Positions 6,498 through 15,100 of a stretch of 20,973 bases of DNA are shown in pieces. The notes below the pieces were generated by a model that was not told where the DNA came from, did no database searches, and saw only the letters and a list, made by a program, of their open reading frames with translations. Location of the stretch: assembly GCA_025361995.1 (NCBI GenBank), contig JANYIP010000131.1, positions 1 through 20,973 on the forward strand. Direction: 5' to 3'. This DNA is from Streptomycetales bacterium. GTDB lineage: Bacteria > Actinomycetota > Actinomycetes > Prado026. The stretch's first letter is position 1; each line of letters opens with the position of its first letter. The translations under genes and the position numbers were made by a program.

Positions 6498-7400
6498 ATG
6501 CGCGGGCTCGCGAGCGAACAGGAGGGCGTCTTGAGCCGTCGTCAGCTGGCTGGCCTGGGTGTGCCGCGCTGGGTCGTCCGGGTCGAGCTGAAAGCCCAAC
6601 GCTGGAGCCGAACCGGCTGGCAGACCGTCTGCCTCCACAATGGGCCGCTGTCTGCCGCTGCGACCCGGTGGGTGGCTGTCCTGGAGGTCGGTGCTGGCGC
6701 GGCGCTGGACGGTGTGTCCTCGCTGCAGCACGCCGGCGTGGACGCTCTGAGCGACAGCGAGGTGCACGTCATCGTGCGCAAAGGATCCACGCCGCAGCGT
6801 CCGCCGGGGGTGGTTGTCCACGAGAGCCGGCGCTATCGCGAGGCCGACGTCCTGACAAACGGGCTTCGGCGTACGCGACCTGCTGTCGCCGCCGTCCATG
6901 CGGCGCTGTGGGCCGGTACTGACAGGCAGGCTCGCTTCTTCGTGCTCCTGGTGGTCCAACGGCAGCTTGCGCCGGTCGACGCGGTTGCCACGGTGGTCGG
7001 AGGGGTCCGTAGGCATGCTCGCCGCCGGCTGCTGCGCGAGCTCGTCGTCGAGCTCGGCGCCGGGATTCGTTCGCTGGGGGAGCTCGACGTCGCGCAGGAC
7101 ATACGGGGTCGCGGCTTGCCGGAGCCGGCCCGACAGGTTCTGCGCAGGCGGCCGTCTGGTACGGAATACCTGGACTGCGACTTCGAGGAGTACGGGGTGA
7201 CTATGGAGATCGATGGCGCAGGGCACGATGAGCCCGAGCAGCGCCTCAGCGACCTCGTGCGCGACATCAGCTCGGCGACCCAGGGCCGAACTGTCGTCCG
7301 GCTGGCCATGGTGGCCTACACGCTCGACCGCGAGCGCGTCCTCGATGCGCTGGAGGAGCTCTTCGCTTCGCGTGGATGGTGCCGCGACGCAGCGGCCTGA
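6498..7400 (+). CDS. DUF559 / AbiEi-type protein (N-terminal winged helix, C-terminal endonuclease-like fold)
   Basis: About 300 residues with the layout of a large actinobacterial family often labelled 'AbiEi antitoxin N-terminal domain' or DUF559. An N-terminal winged-helix stretch reads GVLSRRQLAGLGVPRWVVRV (about 10-29). A middle region has VHVIVRKG and PGVVVHESRRY. A C-terminal segment YLDCDFEEYGVTMEIDGAGH (about 223-242) has the spacing of a PD-(D/E)xK-like D...ExD site. Function is unknown; I see no partner toxin, so a toxin-antitoxin role is not supported. AGGAGG at 6481-6486 serves ATG 6498 (11 bases away) better than ATG 6489 (2 bases); GTG 6432 has no ribosome-binding site. It lies between the two fumarase genes on the opposite strand and is flanked by repeats, suggesting insertion. 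Confidence 0.75.
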   Translation: MRGLASEQEGVLSRRQLAGLGVPRWVVRVELKAQRWSRTGWQTVCLHNGPLSAAATRWVAVLEVGAGAALDGVSSLQHAGVDALSDSEVHVIVRKGSTPQRPPGVVVHESRRYREADVLTNGLRRTRPAVAAVHAALWAGTDRQARFFVLLVVQRQLAPVDAVATVVGGVRRHARRRLLRELVVELGAGIRSLGELDVAQDIRGRGLPEPARQVLRRRPSGTEYLDCDFEEYGVTMEIDGAGHDEPEQRLSDLVRDISSATQGRTVVRLAMVAYTLDRERVLDALEELFASRGWCRDAAA

Positions 7401-7402
7401 CA

Positions 7403-7413
7403 GGGACGTCCGC
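7403..7413. repeat. 11-bp inverted copy of the 6320-6330 sequence
   Basis: GGGACGTCCGC is the exact reverse complement of 6320-6330. It lies 2 bases after the stop of the DUF559-type gene. Its CGTCCGC part also pairs with GCGGACG at 7443-7449, giving a possible long-loop hairpin in the 64-base gap to the convergent fumarase gene. Confidence 0.6.
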
Positions 7414-7430
7414 TCGCGGCTCGCCTGGGT

Positions 7431-7449
7431 GTGTCCCCTTCGGCGGACG
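7431..7449. repeat. 19-bp direct repeat, copy 2
   Basis: Exact second copy of the 6308-6326 sequence in the same orientation, lying between the DUF559-type gene and the end of the class I fumarase gene. Confidence 0.85.
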
Positions 7450-7464
7450 CAAGCGGGAGGGGGG

Positions 7465-9135
<1,671 letters not shown>

Positions 9136-9141
9136 GACCCC

Positions 9142-9147
9142 AGCGTA
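9142..9147 (-). promoter_or_regulatory. Putative leaderless -10 box for class I fumarase
   Basis: TACGCT (TAnnnT) read leftward, 6 bases before ATG 9135, so transcription would start at the A of the ATG. The same TACGCT-6-ATG arrangement precedes xseA. No convincing -35 box is seen. Confidence 0.4.
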
Positions 9148-9246
9148 GATCCCCGGGTGGGGTGGCATTTCAGTCCACCGGTTCGTCAGCCGATATCGAT
9201 CAAGGAGTTCCGCGCCCGCGGACTCGTGAACTGGGGGAGACGTGGC

Positions 9247-10797
9247 GTGAGCGAGTTCGGCGAGCTCTTGGGAGCAGCATCTGCCGTCGAGATCCTGAGC
9301 AGCGAGGGCGGTGTCGCGGTGCCGAGCCCTCGGCGTCGGCGCACCAGCCTCGTGGCGGGTATCGCGGCTCTGGCGGTCATCGCGGCCGGTGGCGCCGGCT
9401 ACGCCGCGTTCAGCGCGTTCAACGGCAGTGGCAGCCAGCCCGAGGAGGTCCTGCCCGCGTCGACCATCGCGTTCGTCAAGGTCGACCTCGACCCGTCGGC
9501 CGGGCAGAAGCTCGAGCTCCTCCAGCTGCTGAAGAAGTTCCCGCGCAGTGCACAGCTGCAGAGCAGCGACACCGACTTCGGCGACTGGCTGGTCCGCCGG
9601 CTCGTCGAGTCGGACCCGGGGTCGAGCGGGATCACGTACGCGACGGACGTCAAGCCGTGGCTGGGCAAGCGGTTTGCCGTCGCTGCGCTGCCCGGCGCGA
9701 AGGGCGCCGGCTCGGTCGACGCCGTCGTGGTGCTCCAGGAGACCGACGACACGGCCGCCGCAGCAGCACTGGCGAAGATCAAGGCAAAGTCCGCTTCGCC
9801 AGCGTTCGACTACGCCTTCTCGAACGGGTATGTCGTGGTGGCCCCAGACTCCGCCGACGCGGCCCACCGCGCGGTCGCTGCTGCCACCACGAGCTCGCTC
9901 GCCCACGACCAGCAGTTCGTCGCCGACGTCGCGACCCTGCAGTCCGACGAGGTCATCACCGGCTGGGCGGACGCCAAGAAGGTGGGCGCGGTCCTGAAGG
10001 GCCAGCTCGCCTCGGGCACCGCGCTGGGCGGGATCGGCAGCGATGCCAGCGGCCTCGGCGCGCTCGTCGACAGCAAGTACACCGGTCGGTACGTGCTGGG
10101 CGTGCACGCCGCGAGCGGCTCGATCGAGCTCAAGGCCGAATCCCTGGGCGGAGCCTCGACACCTGTGGTGGCACCGGTCCGTGGCATCGACCACACTGCT
10201 GCCGATGCGGTCGGCGTGCTCGCCGTCAGCGGGCTGGACACGGGGATCGACGCCGCCTGGGCGTCGGTGTCAACGGTCCCTGCGTACAAGTCGTTGGTCG
10301 ACGAGATGCAGCGCAGCCTCCGGCTCACGCTGCCCGGCGACCTGGAGACGCTGCTGGGGTCCGAGCTCGACGTCAGCGTCGGTGGTGACCTCAACCAGGC
10401 GCCGACCATCGTCGCGGCCGCGACGTCGAAGGATCCCGATGCCGCCAAGGCGGTGCTGGACAAGCTGCTCGGCGCTGCCGGAGCCCCGGCGGGCGCGATC
10501 GGCGAGCGTAGGGCTGGCGACGTGCTCTACGTCGGCTCGACGCAGGACGCGGTCGACAGTGCCGGCGCGACAAGCGGGGGGATCAGCAAGGACCCGCTCT
10601 TCGCCCAGGCCGTCGCCGACCCGGCGTCGTCTCAGCTGATCGGGTTCATCGACCTGACCAAGGTCTGGAGCGCCGTCGGGGACAAGGTACTGACCTCGCC
10701 GTCTGACAAGGAGGCCGAGCACCTCGCCGCGATCGGATTCTGCGCCAAGTCCAGCGGGGGGACCAGCTCCTTCACCCTGCGGATCGTGCTGCGCTGA
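9247..10797 (+). CDS. DUF3352 domain-containing membrane-anchored protein
   Basis: A 516-residue protein of unknown function with a short basic cytoplasmic N-terminus (PRRRRTS), one membrane segment at about residues 37-60 (LVAGIAALAVIAAGGAGYAAF) and a long extracytoplasmic domain. That domain has the DUF3352 look: LPASTIAFVKVDLDPSAGQK right after the membrane segment, an internal repeat-like architecture, and a terminal STQDAVDSA / LIGFIDLTKVW region. The few cysteines and many Ala/Ser residues fit an exported domain. I chose GTG 9247 because GGGGGAG (9233-9239) is 7 bases upstream. It ends 16 bases from the convergent amylosucrase gene. No partner or substrate can be named; the neighbourhood gives no clear role. 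Confidence 0.82.
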   Translation: MSEFGELLGAASAVEILSSEGGVAVPSPRRRRTSLVAGIAALAVIAAGGAGYAAFSAFNGSGSQPEEVLPASTIAFVKVDLDPSAGQKLELLQLLKKFPRSAQLQSSDTDFGDWLVRRLVESDPGSSGITYATDVKPWLGKRFAVAALPGAKGAGSVDAVVVLQETDDTAAAAALAKIKAKSASPAFDYAFSNGYVVVAPDSADAAHRAVAAATTSSLAHDQQFVADVATLQSDEVITGWADAKKVGAVLKGQLASGTALGGIGSDASGLGALVDSKYTGRYVLGVHAASGSIELKAESLGGASTPVVAPVRGIDHTAADAVGVLAVSGLDTGIDAAWASVSTVPAYKSLVDEMQRSLRLTLPGDLETLLGSELDVSVGGDLNQAPTIVAAATSKDPDAAKAVLDKLLGAAGAPAGAIGERRAGDVLYVGSTQDAVDSAGATSGGISKDPLFAQAVADPASSQLIGFIDLTKVWSAVGDKVLTSPSDKEAEHLAAIGFCAKSSGGTSSFTLRIVLR

Positions 10798-10822
10798 CTA
10801 CTGAGCCGCCCGACTACTGAGC
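10796..10822. repeat. Short tandem repeat at the convergent DUF3352/amylosucrase ends
   Basis: GACTACTGAGC occurs at 10796-10806 and again at 10812-10822 (16-base period). The CTA inside the second copy is the amylosucrase stop (TAG on minus), and the first copy abuts the DUF3352 stop. Confidence 0.6.
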
Positions 10823-12673
10823 TGCGCACAACCACCAGGCCGCGTAGGGCGCCACGGTGACCGAGGGGCCGCCAAGGTCGATCGCCGTCCCGGTCAGCTC
10901 GTCCACGACCCCTGGTCCGATGCCGTGCCGGGTCACCGCCGCCGAGTCGACCTGCTGGGCGTGCTCCGAGACGTTGTACAGCTGCACGAGCGTGCCGGCC
11001 GAGTGCCGCCGGGCAGCCGCGAGCACCGCCGCGTTGCCGGTCTCGTGGACCGTCGTCTCCACGGCTGCGTGCAGGGCGGCCAGCCGAGAGCGCGTGGCCG
11101 CAAGGTGCTGGATGCCGCTGAAGAGCCGCCCCTCGACGCTGCCCGGGTCGCTGCGCCGGTCGGCCACCTCCCACGGCATGGCCGGGCGGTGCAGCCAGCG
11201 GTTGTCATCGGCGTGGGTGGTGTTCCGGGCGTAGCCGCGGTCGTTGCGCAGCCCGATCTCGTCGCCCATGTACAGCAGCGGCGGTCCGCCGAAGCCGAAC
11301 ATCAGGGCGTGAGCGCACAGCAGCCGCGCGATCACCTCGTCGACCGCATCGGAGGTGCCGGCCAACAGGGCCTGCTCGAGTCCGGCCAGGCTGGCCGCAG
11401 ACCCGCTGATCCGGCGGTCCCCGGTCGCCGGGTTGGCCTGGAACACCTCGCCGCGAGCGAACGAGCCAGTCGCCAGGCCGGCGTAGAAGTCCGACAGGAA
11501 CGAGCGGTGTGCGTGGCCGTCCCAGCCGACTGCTGCGGCGTCAGCGTCGTCGATCGCCCAGCCGATGTCGTCGTGGCAGCGCAAGTACGTCGCCCACGCC
11601 GTGGTCGTCGGTTTCGCCGGGAAGCGGCGCAGCGAGCGTACGAGCAGCCGGCAGTCCCGCGACGCCAGCGCAGACCAGGTCTGGACCATCAACGAGTTGT
11701 GGTACGCCAGGTCCGAGACGCGACCCTCCCGCCGTCCGGTCCCCAGGTACTCCACGACCTGGGCGGGCCCGACGATCGCCTCGGCCTTGAAGATCAGCGC
11801 GGGCGCAGCGATCCGGGCAGCCGCCCGCAACGCCTGGGTGATGGCGTGCACCTCGGGCTGGTTCTGACAGTCCGTGCCGAGCCGCTTCCACAAGAAGGCG
11901 ATCGCGTCCAGCCGCAGGCAGTCCACCCCCTGGTTGGCCAGGAAGAGGACGATCTCGACGAACTCGCAGAAGACGTCCGGGTTGGACCAGTCCAGGTCCC
12001 ACTGCCAGTTGTTGAAGGTCGTCCACACCCAGGCGTCCGCCGCCTCGTCCCAGCTGAAGTTCCCGGGCGCGAACGCGGGGAAGACCTCGGGCAGCGTCGC
12101 CTCGTACCGGTCCGGTTCAGTGCGGTCGGCGAAGAGGTGGAAGTAGTGCTGATAGCGCTCCTGCCCCGCCCTGGCACGGGCAGCCCACTCGTGCTCTCGC
12201 GCGACGTGGTTGAGGACGAGGTCGAGGGTGAGCGTGACGCCGTGCGCGTGCAGGGTTCCGGCGAGCTCCGCGAGGTCGTCCATCGTGCCCAGGTGCTCAG
12301 CGACAGAGCGGTAGTCCATCACCGCGTACCCGCCGTCGTTCGCCCCAGGGCGCGGTTTGAGCAGCGGCATCAGGTGCAGGTAGGTCACTCCCAGCTCGAC
12401 CAGGTAGGGCACCCGGGCCCGCACCCCCTGCAGGTCATCGGCGAACCGGTCGGCGTAGGCGGCGTAGCCCACCGTCGACGGCAGCTGGAACCAGTCCGGC
12501 CGCAGAACCCGCGCACGGTCGCGCGCTCGCAGGTTCTCTGGGCGGGAGTCGTGGGCCTCGACGAGGAGGGTCACCACGCGGTCGATCAGCGCAGGTTCGT
12601 CGTAGACCTCGGCGAGACCCGCCGTCAGGTCCGGCAGCCATCGGTCCATCCGGGCAAGGAGGTCGGGGTCCAT
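10814..12673 (-). CDS. Amylosucrase-type glycoside hydrolase family 13 enzyme
   Basis: A 619-residue enzyme closely resembling amylosucrases (sucrose to alpha-1,4-glucan plus fructose; about 630 residues). The family-typical N-terminal helical region covers about 1-80. The (beta/alpha)8 barrel carries TLDLVLNHV (about 149-157), NNWQWDLDWSNPDVF (about 221-235), nucleophile Asp256 in CLRLDAIAFLWKRLGT, acid/base Glu298 in IFKAEAIVG and the HDD motif at 367-369. The C-terminal beta domain ends VTVAPYAAWWL. No signal peptide, so cytoplasmic. The frame is open upstream of ATG 12673 through the promoter region, but homology begins at MDPDLL. Sucrose hydrolase is the main alternative. A LacI-family gene diverges from it and a matching operator sits 46 bases upstream of the start, so sugar-responsive control is likely. 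Confidence 0.92.
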   Translation of the reverse strand: MDPDLLARMDRWLPDLTAGLAEVYDEPALIDRVVTLLVEAHDSRPENLRARDRARVLRPDWFQLPSTVGYAAYADRFADDLQGVRARVPYLVELGVTYLHLMPLLKPRPGANDGGYAVMDYRSVAEHLGTMDDLAELAGTLHAHGVTLTLDLVLNHVAREHEWAARARAGQERYQHYFHLFADRTEPDRYEATLPEVFPAFAPGNFSWDEAADAWVWTTFNNWQWDLDWSNPDVFCEFVEIVLFLANQGVDCLRLDAIAFLWKRLGTDCQNQPEVHAITQALRAAARIAAPALIFKAEAIVGPAQVVEYLGTGRREGRVSDLAYHNSLMVQTWSALASRDCRLLVRSLRRFPAKPTTTAWATYLRCHDDIGWAIDDADAAAVGWDGHAHRSFLSDFYAGLATGSFARGEVFQANPATGDRRISGSAASLAGLEQALLAGTSDAVDEVIARLLCAHALMFGFGGPPLLYMGDEIGLRNDRGYARNTTHADDNRWLHRPAMPWEVADRRSDPGSVEGRLFSGIQHLAATRSRLAALHAAVETTVHETGNAAVLAAARRHSAGTLVQLYNVSEHAQQVDSAAVTRHGIGPGVVDELTGTAIDLGGPSVTVAPYAAWWLCAAQ

Positions 12674-12703
12674 GTCTGTTCTCTCGCTCCGTGCACGTTC
12701 GGG

Positions 12704-12732
12704 TGCAAGCGGTGACGCTGCAAGCGCTTCCA
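12704..12732. promoter_or_regulatory. LacI-type operator plus degenerate neighbour, amylosucrase side
   Basis: TGCAAGCGCTTCCA (12719-12732) fits the LacI/CcpA-type operator TGnnAGCGCTnnCA with a perfect AAGCGCTT core. Immediately before it TGCAAGCGGTGACG (12704-12717) is a weaker copy, 15 bases away centre to centre. Both lie just upstream of the amylosucrase start and are placed to repress it. Confidence 0.65.
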
Positions 12733-12791
12733 AGGTGCCACAATCTGACATCTGGTGACCGCTGCGTCCAGTATCCGGGCCGGATGATCCC

Positions 12792-12805
12792 TGCAAGCGC
12801 TTGCT
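12792..12805. promoter_or_regulatory. LacI-type operator at the regulator promoter
   Basis: GCAAGCGCTTGC (12793-12804) is a perfect 12-bp palindrome inside TGCAAGCGCTTGCT. It overlaps the -35 box of the predicted lacI-type promoter, which would give negative autoregulation. Confidence 0.7.
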
Positions 12806-12829
12806 TGTCCACGCCAGCCGCTCTAGATT
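12801..12829 (+). promoter_or_regulatory. Predicted promoter of the LacI-family gene
   Basis: TTGCTT (12801-12806) and TAGATT (12824-12829) are separated by 17 bases, a good match to a housekeeping sigma promoter. The start codon is about 55 bases downstream, leaving a leader that contains three more TGCAA elements (12833, 12851, 12863). Confidence 0.55.
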
Positions 12830-12888
12830 TTCTGCAAGTCGACCGGTGGCTGCAAGAACGCGTGCAACGAGGAGGAAGAGCCTTGCGC

Positions 12889-13959
12889 ATGACGGTGAGC
12901 ATCGAAGACGTGGCCGCGCGCGCCGGCGTCTCCACCGCCACCGTCTCCCGTGCCCTGCGCGGGCTGCCGAACGTCTCCGAGCTCACCCGCGAACGCGTCC
13001 GTGACGCCGCCCGCGCCCTCGACTACGTCGTCTCTCCCAGCGCCTCGAGCCTGGCCACCGGCCGCACCAGCACGGTGGGCGTCGTCGTCCCGTACGTCGG
13101 CCGCTGGTTCTTCGGCCAGGTGATCAGCGGCGCGGAGACCGCCCTGCGGCAGTCGGGCTTCGACCTGCTCCTCTACACCGTGGGCGCCGAGGAGAGCCGG
13201 CGCCGCTTCTTCGAAGAGCTCCCGGTCCGTCGCCGGGTGGACGCAGTCCTCGTGCTGTCGCTCCCGCTCACCGATGCCGAGGTCGCTGCGATCGCTGGGC
13301 TCCGCTTGCCCACCGCCATGGTCGGCGCCTCCGTGCCCGGCTTCTCTTCTGTCCGGATCGACGACGTCGGGGGCGCCAGCAAGGCCGTCAACCACCTCAT
13401 CAACCTGGGGCACCAGCGGATCGCGATGATCCATGGCGCCGGTATCGAGCCCGCCCAGTTCACCGCTCCGGAGGACCGCCGCCGGGGTTACCTGTCCGCG
13501 CTCGCCAGCGCGGGCTTGGACTATGACTCGTCGCTGCAGGTGGACGGCGGGTTCACCTTGGCCGGCGGCGAGCGCGCCATGGCGTCGCTGCTGTCGTCCA
13601 AGCACCCGCCGACCGCGGTGTTCGCGCAGTCCGACGAGATGGCGTTCGGTGCGCTGCGCGCGATCCGGCGGGCCGGGCTGCGCTGCCCCGAGGACGTGTC
13701 CGTCGTCGGCTTCGACGACCACGAGATGGCCGAGATGCTCGACCTGACCACGGTGGCTCAGCCGGTCACCGAGCAAGGCGTCCTCGCTGTCGGCCACATC
13801 CTGGCCGAGCTCAGGGGCGAGGCTGCGCCGTCCGACGACCTCGTCCCGACCCATGTCGTCATCCGCGGCACCACAGCGCCGCCCACCGCCAAGCCGATGC
13901 GCGCACGCGTCCCGGCCAGGAGCGTCGCCCGCTCTGCTGGCTCATCTTCTGCGGGCTAA
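12889..13959 (+). CDS. LacI-family transcriptional regulator
   Basis: A regulator of about 356 residues. The N-terminal LacI helix-turn-helix reads SIEDVAARAGVSTATVSRAL (about 4-23), followed by a hinge ending SLATGRTSTVGVVVPY. The periplasmic-binding-protein-like effector domain includes GHQRIAMIHG, a FAQSDEMAFGALRA segment and SVVGFDDHEMAEMLDLTTVAQP. It most likely represses the divergent amylosucrase gene and itself, with a sugar as inducer (inference). GAGGAGG at 12869-12875 is spaced 7 bases from TTG 12883 and 13 from ATG 12889, so translation may truly start at the TTG, adding two residues (Leu-Arg). A low-complexity Ala/Arg/Ser tail of about 25 residues follows the conserved domain. 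The stop lies in the first copy of a 15-bp tandem duplication. Confidence 0.93.
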   Translation: MTVSIEDVAARAGVSTATVSRALRGLPNVSELTRERVRDAARALDYVVSPSASSLATGRTSTVGVVVPYVGRWFFGQVISGAETALRQSGFDLLLYTVGAEESRRRFFEELPVRRRVDAVLVLSLPLTDAEVAAIAGLRLPTAMVGASVPGFSSVRIDDVGGASKAVNHLINLGHQRIAMIHGAGIEPAQFTAPEDRRRGYLSALASAGLDYDSSLQVDGGFTLAGGERAMASLLSSKHPPTAVFAQSDEMAFGALRAIRRAGLRCPEDVSVVGFDDHEMAEMLDLTTVAQPVTEQGVLAVGHILAELRGEAAPSDDLVPTHVVIRGTTAPPTAKPMRARVPARSVARSAGSSSAG

Positions 13960-13974
13960 TCTTCTGCGGGCTAA
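13945..13974. repeat. Perfect 15-bp tandem duplication at convergent gene ends
   Basis: TCTTCTGCGGGCTAA occurs twice back to back (13945-13959, 13960-13974). The TAA of copy 1 stops the LacI-family gene; the CTA of copy 2 is the TAG stop of glpX on the minus strand. Confidence 0.9.
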
Positions 13975-14981
13975 CGTCCGGCCGGGGGCTCGAAGTTCAC
14001 TGCGGCGTACTCGCTGAGGTTGTCGAACTTGTGCTCGCTAGCGATCTGCCGGATCGTGCCGCTCTTGCTGCGCATCACCAGCGAGTACGTCTCCGCGCCA
14101 CCGCCGTGGTAGCGGACGCCCCGGAGCAGCTCGCCGTCGGTGATCCCCGTCGCGACGAAGAACACGTTGTCGCTGGTGACCAGGTCTTCCGTCGTCAGCA
14201 CCCGGTCCAGGTCGTGGCCGGCGTCCAGCGCCTTGCGCCGCTCGTCCTCGTCACGCGGCCACAGCCGGGCTTGGATCACCCCACCGAGGCACCGCATCGC
14301 ACAGGCCGAGATGATGCCCTCCGGGGTGCCACCTATGCCCAGCAGCAGGTCGATGCCGGTGCCCTCCCGAGCCGCCATGATCGCTCCGGCCACGTCACCG
14401 TCGGAGATGAACTTGATCCGGGCACCGGTCTCGCGCACCTCACGGACAATCTGCTCGTGCCGTGGACGGTCCAAGATGCACACGGTCACGTCGGCGGCCC
14501 GCTCGCCCTTTGCCTTGGCCACCCGGCGGACGTTCACGCCGACCGGCGCGGTGATGTCGACGAAGTCGGCTGCCTCCGGCCCGGTGACCAGCTTCTCCAT
14601 GTAGAACACCGCCGACGGGTCGTACATCGAGCCGCGCTCGGCGACCGCCATCACCGCGATCGCGTTGTGCATGCCCTTGGCGCACAGCGTCGTCCCGTCG
14701 ATCGGGTCGACTGCCACGTCGGCCTCCGGGCCCTCCCCAGTGCCCACGTGCTCACCGTTGAAAAGCATCGGAGCATCGTCCTTCTCGCCCTCGCCGATGA
14801 CGACCACGCCGTTCATCGACACCGATGAGATCAGCTTGCGCATCGCGTTCACCGCGGCGCCGTCCGCGCCGTTCTTGTCCCCCCGGCCCACCCAGCGACC
14901 GGCCGCCATCGCGGCGGCCTCGGTCACACGCACGAGCTCGAGGGCCAGGTTGCGGTCGGGCACTTCTCGTTCACCTGCCAT
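13971..14981 (-). CDS. glpX: Fructose-1,6-bisphosphatase, class II
   Basis: A 336-residue GlpX-type phosphatase (fructose 1,6-bisphosphate to fructose 6-phosphate; metal-dependent, gluconeogenesis, cytoplasm). Landmarks are RWVGRGDKNGAD (about 29-40), the metal-binding GEGEKDDAPM (about 63-72), DPIDGTT (92-98), and the sugar-phosphate stretch ISDGDVAGAI followed by GIGGTPEGIISACA. In actinobacteria this is usually the main FBPase. ATG 14981 has GGAGG 10 bases upstream; an open extension to 15068 lacks homology. It sits tail-to-tail with the LacI-family gene, 11 bases apart, and diverges from the flavin-reductase-like gene. In related genomes glpX lies next to fumC; here amylosucrase, its regulator and DUF3352 separate it from the fumarases. 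Confidence 0.96.
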   Translation of the reverse strand: MAGEREVPDRNLALELVRVTEAAAMAAGRWVGRGDKNGADGAAVNAMRKLISSVSMNGVVVIGEGEKDDAPMLFNGEHVGTGEGPEADVAVDPIDGTTLCAKGMHNAIAVMAVAERGSMYDPSAVFYMEKLVTGPEAADFVDITAPVGVNVRRVAKAKGERAADVTVCILDRPRHEQIVREVRETGARIKFISDGDVAGAIMAAREGTGIDLLLGIGGTPEGIISACAMRCLGGVIQARLWPRDEDERRKALDAGHDLDRVLTTEDLVTSDNVFFVATGITDGELLRGVRYHGGGAETYSLVMRSKSGTIRQIASEHKFDNLSEYAAVNFEPPAGR

Positions 14982-15062
14982 CGTCGACGTACCTCCGGTG
15001 AGCGTGAGCCCAGATCGGGCGGTCCCTGCGGATGCTACCGACGCGGGCGCTGCCGGGGCCTC

Positions 15063-15074
15063 ACCCACATGGGT
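15063..15074. promoter_or_regulatory. Dyad in the glpX/flavin-reductase intergenic region
   Basis: ACCCACATGGGT: arms ACCCA and TGGGT about a 2-base centre, in the 119-base divergent gap, 26 bases before the flavin-reductase-like start. It could be a regulator site; nothing identifies which one. Confidence 0.3.
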
Positions 15075-15100
15075 AGGTGGCGGGATGGGAAGGTTAGCGG

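Noticed and set aside
6498..7400. Toxin-antitoxin or abortive infection system
   Set aside because: The N-terminal domain resembles AbiEi-type winged helices, but no AbiEii-like nucleotidyltransferase partner lies on either side.
9136..10194. Upstream continuation of the class I fumarase frame to a 909-codon open frame
   Set aside because: The extra 353 codons are antisense to the DUF3352 gene; homology starts at ATG 9135.
10925..12715. 596-codon plus-strand open frame opposite amylosucrase
   Set aside because: Antisense of a complete GH13 enzyme; the frame has no domain or ribosome-binding site.
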